36,954 nucleotides of DNA from CAZFAP01 sp964516325. Its GTDB lineage: Bacteria; Auribacterota; JABMQX01. Positions within the stretch are counted from its first letter, which is position 1. Each line of letters opens with the position of its first letter. The notes beneath the pieces were generated by a model, which did not search any database, was not told where the DNA came from, and saw nothing but the letters and a program-made list of their open reading frames with translations. The stretch lies in assembly GCA_964516325.1 (NCBI GenBank), contig CAZFAP010000027.1, positions 1-36,954 of the forward strand, read 5' to 3'. The position numbers and the translations under genes are program-made. Shown in pieces: positions 30,698 through 36,954 of this stretch.

Positions 30698-31768
30698 ATG
30701 CCAAACAAAGTGATCAAGGTCGGCATCGCGGGACTCGGAATCGGGCGGTATCACCTGGATTGTTTCAGCAAAATTGAGAAGATGGAGGTGACGGCTGTGG
30801 CGGATTTCGACCAGCCACTCGCGAAGACCCTCGCAAAGAAATATGACATCCCCAAAATCTACAAGGATTATTCGGAACTCATTGCCGATCCGGATATAGA
30901 CGTTATCGTCGTGGCTCTTCCCAATTTCTTGCACCATACGGCAAGCATCGAAGCGATGAAAGCGGGAAAACACGTCCTCTGCGAGAAGCCGATGGCCATC
31001 TCGGCATCCGCAGCAGAGGAGATGGTTGAGACAGCCAAAAGCAGCGGCCGCAAGCTGATGATTGCGTTCAACGGACGATTCAAGGAGGAGACGCGATTTC
31101 TGAAGAATGTCGTGGAGGAGGGGCAACTGGGAAAAATCTACTACGCGACGGCTGTCGCCTTCCGAAGGAGAGGGACGCCGCAGATTGACTTTGCGCCGAC
31201 GGGCGACATGGGGAGGGGGCACTGGTTCGTCGAGAAAGACAAGGCGGGTTCGGGGGCGTTGTACGACATCGGCGTTCACGTCCTCGACTCGGTGCTGTGG
31301 TTTCTTGGCTATCCGAAAGCTGCCACGGTCTCCGGCGCCACGTATGACCTCATCAGCCAGGAGCGTTTCCCGAAAGGAGAATTCTCCGTCGAGGACCTCG
31401 CGGTCGGCTTCGTCCGTCTTGAGAACGGGGCTTGCGTGATGCTCGAGGCGAGCTGGGTGGCAAACAACGAGGACCAGTGGCACGTGAAGCTGTTCGGCAC
31501 AAAGGGAGGAGTCAAAACGAACCCGCTGACGATTTTCACCGAGAGCCACGGGAAGCTCGTGGACATTGTTCCGCCGGTCGGGTCGCTGAGCACAAAGGGC
31601 GGGTATCAGGAGCAGGACGAGTATTTTGCGAAGTGCGTCGCGGAAGATCGCCCGATCGAAATCAATACGCCGGAGGAAGGGCTCGAGGTCACACGGATTC
31701 TTTCTGCCTTACTCCAGTCCGCCAGCGAAGGGAGGGAGCTGAGCAGAGAGGACTGGGCGAAAAGCTGA
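30698..31768 (+). CDS. Gfo/Idh/MocA family oxidoreductase
   Basis: This NAD(P)-dependent sugar/inositol-type dehydrogenase has 356 residues. The Rossmann domain begins VGIAGLGIGRYHLDCF and contains VVALPNFLHHTASIEAMKAG and the family signature VLCEKPMAIS near residue 95. The C-terminal alpha/beta substrate domain includes GSGALYDIGVHVLDSVLWFL, with Asp and His that contact substrate in this family. Substrate cannot be inferred. No signal peptide, so it is cytosolic. AGGAG lies just upstream of the ATG. It is separated from the amidase gene by the hairpin at 30619-30648 and converges on the beta-helix gene. Confidence 0.92.
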   Translation: MPNKVIKVGIAGLGIGRYHLDCFSKIEKMEVTAVADFDQPLAKTLAKKYDIPKIYKDYSELIADPDIDVIVVALPNFLHHTASIEAMKAGKHVLCEKPMAISASAAEEMVETAKSSGRKLMIAFNGRFKEETRFLKNVVEEGQLGKIYYATAVAFRRRGTPQIDFAPTGDMGRGHWFVEKDKAGSGALYDIGVHVLDSVLWFLGYPKAATVSGATYDLISQERFPKGEFSVEDLAVGFVRLENGACVMLEASWVANNEDQWHVKLFGTKGGVKTNPLTIFTESHGKLVDIVPPVGSLSTKGGYQEQDEYFAKCVAEDRPIEINTPEEGLEVTRILSALLQSASEGRELSREDWAKS

Positions 31769-31912
31769 GCGGGTGACCGAGGGGGTCCAAGAGACGGCTT
31801 GGCCTCGCCTCTGCACAAACCGATAATCCGCAAGCCTGATGCCGATTTTGCCTTCTCCGTGGAGGGTTCAGTTCGATGCCCAGAGCAATCGCTGGATTCC
31901 TCCCTCCCGCCA

Positions 31913-34900
31913 CTACCTCATCTCGACGCGATAGAATTTGACAAACCCGAGCGCTGCGGTATCCGTCCATGAAGTGAGGGTTCCTTGAGAGGGCACGGTT
32001 GCTTCCGCGTTCCAGGCGCCGCTCAGGAGGTCTGCGCACGAGCAGACGATGTAGGTGTCTGCGGGACGGCTGTTCCACCTGAGCTCGGTCCCGCCGTCAG
32101 CCAACCCGGCGATTGCGACTGCCCGGAAGGGAAATGAGCCGAATTCAAACGCGCCCATGTCCACGGTCAAAGAAACTTCACCGCGCCAAATCCGGGGATT
32201 TGCGTCGAGGTCGAGGGCGCCCGCCATCCAGTCTTGGTTCTTGCCCGCGTCAATGCAGGGGGAGTCCGGAGCAAGCCGGTAATCGTTGTCCTCGAACGTG
32301 CTGGGATTGTCGTCCGCCCCGTCAGCGTCAACAAACCCGGCTGTCGGCGGGGCTATGTTCCCCTCGCCACCCCCGTCCCAGTCCTGAATGCAGGAGTAGA
32401 TTGGCCCGAGCAATTCATCAAGCTGTGGAGCCTCCCCAGCGGTATTTCCCCAGACGATGCAGTTTCGTATGCTCCAGCACCCACTCAGTCCGCCGCCGAT
32501 TTCAGCCATGTTTCCAACGATTGTGCTGCTTTCAATGGTGACGAGGCTGTCAGCCACCCCACCACCCCTTTTGGCGGAATTCCCGACGATCAGATTGCTT
32601 CTGATTATCGCGCGCGGCTCCTCCCGGTCCCACGGAATCGTGGGGACCACGACCACGTTGCCGCCGCAGTTGTACAATCCGCCACCATCGTTGCCCGCGG
32701 AGTTCGCGGCGATGATGTTGAACTGGATTGTCGCGTTGCAGAGGGACAACCCTCCGCCGGATCCATTAGCGCTGTTCTCGCTGATGATGTTGTTCTGGAT
32801 TGTGCCGCCGCAGTTGCACAAGCCGCCTCCATCCCCGGCCACAGAGTTCTTGGTGATTAGATTGTTCTCGATGATGCCGCCGCAACTGCCCAGCCCTCCC
32901 CCATACTCCGCCGAGTTGCCCACAATGGTGTTGTGCCGAATTGGCCCGCTGCACCCGGTTATGCCACCGCCCCCTGCACTCCACAACAAGCTGGACCCCG
33001 CCGCCGTGTTCGACGTAATGACGTTGTTGCGGATGGTGGCGTGCGTCGAGCGGCCGTAGATTCCACCTTTCCCGTTGCGAATCGTGAAGCCGGCGAGGAC
33101 GCACGCTTCGCTCTCATTTCCCGAAAATGAGACAACCGGCGCCAGACCGCGGCCGTCGAGGACTGTTGAGGCGACCGTATCGGGGTTCTCCGGGTCGGTG
33201 CTTCGCAGAATCACGTCGGGCCCGTACAGGAGGAGGTTTTCCTGATAAGTCCCCGGCGCCGCAACGACTTCGTCACCGCTGCGACAAACGCAAAGCGCCG
33301 CCTGGATCGTCGCTATCTCGGAAGGAACGTGAACGGTACCCGGCGGCGTCGCCACAACAGGGTCACTCCCGCGCAAAACCTCAAGCCCATCACGAAGGCC
33401 ATCGCGGTCCGTGTCTTCCAGTTGCGGATTGGCTCCGAGGGCGAGCTCGTCTCTGTCCGAGAGCAGGTCGCCGTCCGCATCAGGGGATGCTCCATACTCG
33501 TAGCAGCCCATGTCAACAGTGCTTCCGACGAGGCGGCAGTTGCCGTCGAGGTCCTGCTGCGGCCAATCAAACCAATGATAATTCGCGCCGGAATCCACGC
33601 ACGGCGAATCCGCCGCAAGGTGATAATCGTTGTCCTCATAGGTCGCCGGATCATTATCAGGCCCGTCTGGGTCAAGGAACCGCGGATCGGCAGCGATGTT
33701 CCCTTCGCCAGCTCCAGTCCATCCTTGAATGCAGGAGTAGGTGGGCTCCTTCGTGTCGTAAAGCTGCGTTCCGTCCGCCGCTGTATTTCCCCAGATGATG
33801 CAGTTGCGGATCGTGCTCCTCGCTTCGAGATCGCAAATGCCGCCTCCGCTGCCAGAGAAAGCGGCGTTCCCAACGATCGTGTTGTTCTGGATCGAACCGG
33901 AGCACCAATACAGCCCGCCGCCGGAGGGAGCGGAGTTTCCGGCGATGAGGTTATTCTCGACGCCAGAGCAGGTGGCCAGTCCGCCGCCGCCACTCTGGTA
34001 GTAGTAAACATGGTTGTCAACAATGATGTTGGACTGAATGCTGCCGGTGCAGAAAGATAAGCCGCCGCCGTACGTCCAAGCGGAGTTGCCCTTTATTATG
34101 TTGTCGCGCATTGTGCCTCGGCAAAAGGCGAGACCGCCGCCCCAACTGGATGCATGATTGTCGCTGATGGTATTGCCCTCGACAAGGCCGCTGCACGAGG
34201 CAAGTCCGCCACCGTTATAGGCCCAGTTTCTCGTAATACTGTTGTTGCGGATGACACCGCTGCAACTGTACAACCCACCGCCATTTCCTCCGGAATTGCC
34301 GGAGATTACATTGTTCTCGATTAGCCCGCCGCAATGGGATACGCCCCCGCCGTCGAATGCCGCATTGTTCGCGGAAATTGTGTTTTCGCGGATTTCTCCG
34401 GCACAGCCGGACACGCCTCCGCCCATCATGGCGGAGTTCGCGGTGATTACGTTGTTATGGACAGTGGCATGAGTGTAGTTCGAATCCCTTCCGCCGCAGA
34501 TGCCGCCGCCGAGATCGGCGTCTCCGTTGCGGATGGTGAGGCCCGCGAGAACGCACGTCTCGTTCTCGGTCCCGGCGAAGGTAACAACCGAACCAGCCTG
34601 GTTGCCGTCAATGATCGTCTTGGCGACGCAAGCGGGATCCGAAGGGTTCATGCTGCGAAGAATGATATTCTTCCCGTTGAACTCGATGTTCTCGAGGTAG
34701 ATTCCTTCCATGACAACGACGGTGTCGCCGTCCTGGGCAGCGTCAATTCCCGCCTGAATGGTCTTCTTGGCGGTGAGGGGTCTCGCGCCGTCGTTTGCAT
34801 CATCCCCGAGCGCCCCATTGACATAGACATCCGCTTGGGGAGGCATGCTTGATGGGTCATTCGGGTCAGTGCCGCTCACCGTTTCATCCCCATCCGAAAA

Positions 34901-36313
34901 ACCATCGCCGTCCGTATCGCTTTTCGCGGGGTCCGTGCTCAAGGCGAGTTCTCCGGCGTTTGTGAGTCCATCCGAGTCGCTGTCGGTCGCTGCGTCATGC
35001 GTCAGGTCGCCGAAATATTTACGTTCCCAGTAATCGGGCAATTCATCTCCATCGGTGTCGGCATATTCGTCTGCGCCGATGTCCACCGGGGCTCCCTGCG
35101 GACGGCCTTCATCGTCAATATCGTGGTCAGGGGCATTTTCGGCCGTGGCGGCATCAATGCAGGGCGAGGAGAATGAAAGATGATAGTCGTTGTCTTCGAA
35201 GGTGTTGGGGTTGTTATCGGGTCCGTCGGCGTCAATGAAGAGCGGGTCCTGGGCAATGTTGCCTTCGCCGTCTTCACTCCACGCCTCGATGCATGAGTAC
35301 TTTGGCGGGGCGCACCAGACGAGCTGATAGCCGTAGCTGTCGTTGTTTCCCCACACAATGCAGTTCTTGATTGTCCCGCTGCACGAGGCCAACCCGCCGC
35401 CGAGGTCCGCCGAGTTGCCGACGATTGTGTTGTTGATGACCGGCCCGCACCAGCTAATCCCACCGCCCCGTCCGTCCGCCGTGTTTCCGGCGATGATGTT
35501 GTTCTGAATCGCGGCTCTGCAACTGGACAGCCCACCGCCGTGCCAGTCGGCATGGTTTTCGAGGACAGCATTCTTTTGCACGATACCGCCACATTCATAC
35601 AGACCACCGCCATACCGCTCTGCCTTATTCGCAACAATGAGGTTGTTCTCCACCGTCCCGTCACACTGAGACAGCCCCCCTCCCCAACTGGCCGAGTTGA
35701 ATGAGATCGTGTTATCCACGATATTCCCGTCACAAAAGCTCAGTCCTCCCCCACCGTAGATTCCGCATGAGTTGGCCGTGATGAGGTTATTTCGGATGGT
35801 CCCGTGGCAACCCGCGAGACCGCCTCCTCCGTTCTCCGCCACGTTGTCTGTGATCACATTGTTTTCGATGGCAGCGCGAGTGCCGGGCGGTGATGTTCGA
35901 CCACGGATTCCGGCGCCGGCTACGGCCCTCCCATTACGAATCGTGAAGCCAGAAAGGGTGCAGGTTTCGTCCTCCGTGCCGGAGAAGGTGACGACGGAGC
36001 CGGATTTGTTGCCGTCAATGATGGTGTTGGCGACGACGGACGGGTCGAGGGGATCGGTGCTCATCAGGACGATGTTCTTGCCTTCGAACTGGATGTTCTC
36101 GACGTACATCGCCTGGGCAACGATGACGGTATCCCCATCCCCTGCGGCGTCTATCCCGTCCTGAATCTTCTGGAGCGCTGTTTCCCAAGACTTCCCATCT
36201 GCAGACTCGGACACGCTGCCGTCCACATACCAGGTCACTGCTGCGGTCAACCCTGGAGACAGGAAAGAGAGCAAAACGCCGGTCGCGATACGAAGAAACG
36301 TGCGTCCTGTCAT
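31913..36313 (-). CDS. Large secreted right-handed parallel beta-helix protein, triple module
   Basis: This exported protein of about 1466 residues is made of three homologous modules. Each starts with a DUF1565-like strand block (TIQAGIDAAQDGDTVVVMEG type), then ENIEFNGKNIILRSMNP and TIIDGNQAGSVVTFAGT, and then 6-9 coils of about 24 residues on the pattern GGGL-x-x-C-x-G-x-I-x-N-N-x-I-x-x-N. Calcium-type Asp-rich linkers (DTDGDGFSDGDETVSGTDP) separate modules 1-2 and 2-3. The signal peptide begins at ATG 36313 (MTGRTFLRIATGVLLSFLSP); the frame runs open to 36373. The C-terminal 75-residue domain (ELRWNSRPADTYIVCSCADL) resembles the fibronectin-like tail of many planctomycete-type secreted proteins. 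Function could be adhesion, polysaccharide lyase or S-layer-like; no catalytic site is recognised. Confidence 0.9.
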   Translation of the reverse strand: MTGRTFLRIATGVLLSFLSPGLTAAVTWYVDGSVSESADGKSWETALQKIQDGIDAAGDGDTVIVAQAMYVENIQFEGKNIVLMSTDPLDPSVVANTIIDGNKSGSVVTFSGTEDETCTLSGFTIRNGRAVAGAGIRGRTSPPGTRAAIENNVITDNVAENGGGGLAGCHGTIRNNLITANSCGIYGGGGLSFCDGNIVDNTISFNSASWGGGLSQCDGTVENNLIVANKAERYGGGLYECGGIVQKNAVLENHADWHGGGLSSCRAAIQNNIIAGNTADGRGGGISWCGPVINNTIVGNSADLGGGLASCSGTIKNCIVWGNNDSYGYQLVWCAPPKYSCIEAWSEDGEGNIAQDPLFIDADGPDNNPNTFEDNDYHLSFSSPCIDAATAENAPDHDIDDEGRPQGAPVDIGADEYADTDGDELPDYWERKYFGDLTHDAATDSDSDGLTNAGELALSTDPAKSDTDGDGFSDGDETVSGTDPNDPSSMPPQADVYVNGALGDDANDGARPLTAKKTIQAGIDAAQDGDTVVVMEGIYLENIEFNGKNIILRSMNPSDPACVAKTIIDGNQAGSVVTFAGTENETCVLAGLTIRNGDADLGGGICGGRDSNYTHATVHNNVITANSAMMGGGVSGCAGEIRENTISANNAAFDGGGVSHCGGLIENNVISGNSGGNGGGLYSCSGVIRNNSITRNWAYNGGGLASCSGLVEGNTISDNHASSWGGGLAFCRGTMRDNIIKGNSAWTYGGGLSFCTGSIQSNIIVDNHVYYYQSGGGGLATCSGVENNLIAGNSAPSGGGLYWCSGSIQNNTIVGNAAFSGSGGGICDLEARSTIRNCIIWGNTAADGTQLYDTKEPTYSCIQGWTGAGEGNIAADPRFLDPDGPDNDPATYEDNDYHLAADSPCVDSGANYHWFDWPQQDLDGNCRLVGSTVDMGCYEYGASPDADGDLLSDRDELALGANPQLEDTDRDGLRDGLEVLRGSDPVVATPPGTVHVPSEIATIQAALCVCRSGDEVVAAPGTYQENLLLYGPDVILRSTDPENPDTVASTVLDGRGLAPVVSFSGNESEACVLAGFTIRNGKGGIYGRSTHATIRNNVITSNTAAGSSLLWSAGGGGITGCSGPIRHNTIVGNSAEYGGGLGSCGGIIENNLITKNSVAGDGGGLCNCGGTIQNNIISENSANGSGGGLSLCNATIQFNIIAANSAGNDGGGLYNCGGNVVVVPTIPWDREEPRAIIRSNLIVGNSAKRGGGVADSLVTIESSTIVGNMAEIGGGLSGCWSIRNCIVWGNTAGEAPQLDELLGPIYSCIQDWDGGGEGNIAPPTAGFVDADGADDNPSTFEDNDYRLAPDSPCIDAGKNQDWMAGALDLDANPRIWRGEVSLTVDMGAFEFGSFPFRAVAIAGLADGGTELRWNSRPADTYIVCSCADLLSGAWNAEATVPSQGTLTSWTDTAALGFVKFYRVEMR

Positions 36314-36536
36314 GTGCACCCCGCTGGTAGGCTGGTTCTCATCTCCGGTTGTTTCACCGATCCACGGGGCCAATACTTAGCACTAACCGGATGTAAAGGC
36401 AAGGTACTTTCCGCCGAATGTAAAAACCGACGCCGCCCACATAGAAACACTCTCCATGAAAGGCTCTCCTGAACTGCCTGGACTGTACTGCCTTCGGAAG
36501 CTCAAGCGCCAAAAACGCCCGATATGCCTCGGACAG

Positions 36537-36954
36537 TCAACGATCCATCGGCTTCGCCACTATTCTCCACGAAGATTCCAAAACCCCGTTTGGCCTACCG
36601 TCGGCTCTTTGGATCACTCTTTTCTCCCGCAGTGCTCGAAAGGTGGTGCCCTCAGCAGAAACGCCAGGTGGGTCGAGTACTGTTGCGAAAATGCCAGATC
36701 GTAGATAGTCCGTATGAAAAGTCCCGTTTTTGGTCTCCAGCAGAAGACGGCCTCGCGAAGCTCCGGTTGCCGCGAGTGTGTGTAGTCGGCCAAGGAGAAC
36801 TGGAAAGCCCCGATCCGCTTCCTCCGGCCCCGCAGCCCTACGCCCGTGCCCCTCATGCCCTGGCTTTGCCCCTCCGCGCTTCTGCTGTCGCTCCTCCAGC
36901 GAATTGGGCTTCACCGGAATCTGCGACGAAGGAGTCGAGGACCCAAATGGCCCC
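36537..36954 (-). pseudogene. IS66-like transposase N-terminal remnant at window edge
   Basis: Read leftward from the window edge, the frame gives GPFGSSTPSSQIPVKPNSLE and then KRGGAKPGHEGHGRR, the N-terminal pattern of IS66-type transposases (Ser-rich 'xSSxPSS' followed by GGxxGHxGHGR). The zinc-finger and catalytic segments expected next are not recognisable, and the frame stops at 36537 after a poorly conserved stretch. It may be a frameshifted or decayed copy, or the 3' part of the protein may have been lost. The gene continues beyond the right edge, so its start is not visible. No terminal inverted repeats were found. Confidence 0.45.

Noticed and set aside
29588..31549. A 653-codon open frame antisense to the amidase and oxidoreductase genes
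   Set aside because: It spans two clear genes and their intergenic region on the other strand and has no recognisable motifs; a high-GC shadow.
34470..34490. GTTCGAATCCC resembling a tRNA T-arm
   Set aside because: No acceptor or anticodon stems surround it and it lies inside the beta-helix coding region.

Overview
The window is a GC-rich bacterial contig with a ten-N scaffold gap at 5440-5449, so it probably comes from a metagenome or draft genome. No marker gene fixes the taxonomy. A large secreted parallel beta-helix protein, a Gfo/Idh/MocA oxidoreductase, a YitJ-type homocysteine methyltransferase/MTHFR fusion and a bacterial gas-vesicle locus with NtrC-type control would suit an uncultured lineage near the Planctomycetes/Hydrogenedentes/Deltaproteobacteria part of the tree. 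That placement is inference only.

Left arm (52-7894, minus strand). A compact operon reads right to left from a good sigma-70 promoter (7865-7894): M50 membrane protease, trpS, scpA, scpB, pheA (chorismate mutase/prephenate dehydratase), DAHP synthase, tyrA, aroA. It joins aromatic amino-acid synthesis to tRNA-Trp charging and the SMC-kleisin accessory proteins. Several genes overlap, and scpA is broken by the scaffold gap. A gene-free stretch of about 1 kb (7822-8821) separates it from the next locus.

Centre (8822-22945, plus strand). This is a gas-vesicle island of about 14 kb. The first half holds a conserved protein of unknown function, an NtrC-type sigma-54 activator, a GvpH-like Hsp20, a CDC48/p97-like double AAA+ ATPase, two GvpF/L proteins, a PAS histidine kinase and a single-domain response regulator. 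The second half begins with gvpA behind a 265-bp control region. It continues with a strong hairpin, a GvpC-like protein with 33-residue periodicity, gvpN, three small proteins (one a zinc ribbon), a third GvpF/L, gvpG, a short GvpA paralogue, gvpK and gvpJ. The locus therefore carries shell protein, nucleator-type paralogues, assembly factors, chaperones and its own regulators. One gvpF/L gene contains two tandem duplications (+181 and +35 bp) whose frame effects cancel.

Right arm (23160-36954). On the minus strand are a secreted GH5-like glycosidase, a NucS-like PD-(D/E)XK nuclease of lower GC, two small genes and a HypE/PurM-like AIR synthase homologue. On the plus strand, a sigma-70-like promoter and a structured leader of about 230 nt precede a homocysteine methyltransferase/MTHFR fusion. 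A LysM amidase and a Gfo/Idh/MocA oxidoreductase follow. On the minus strand, a secreted protein of about 1466 residues is built from three beta-helix modules with a cysteine in nearly every coil. The right edge holds a remnant resembling an IS66-type transposase.

No tRNA, rRNA or CRISPR array was seen.
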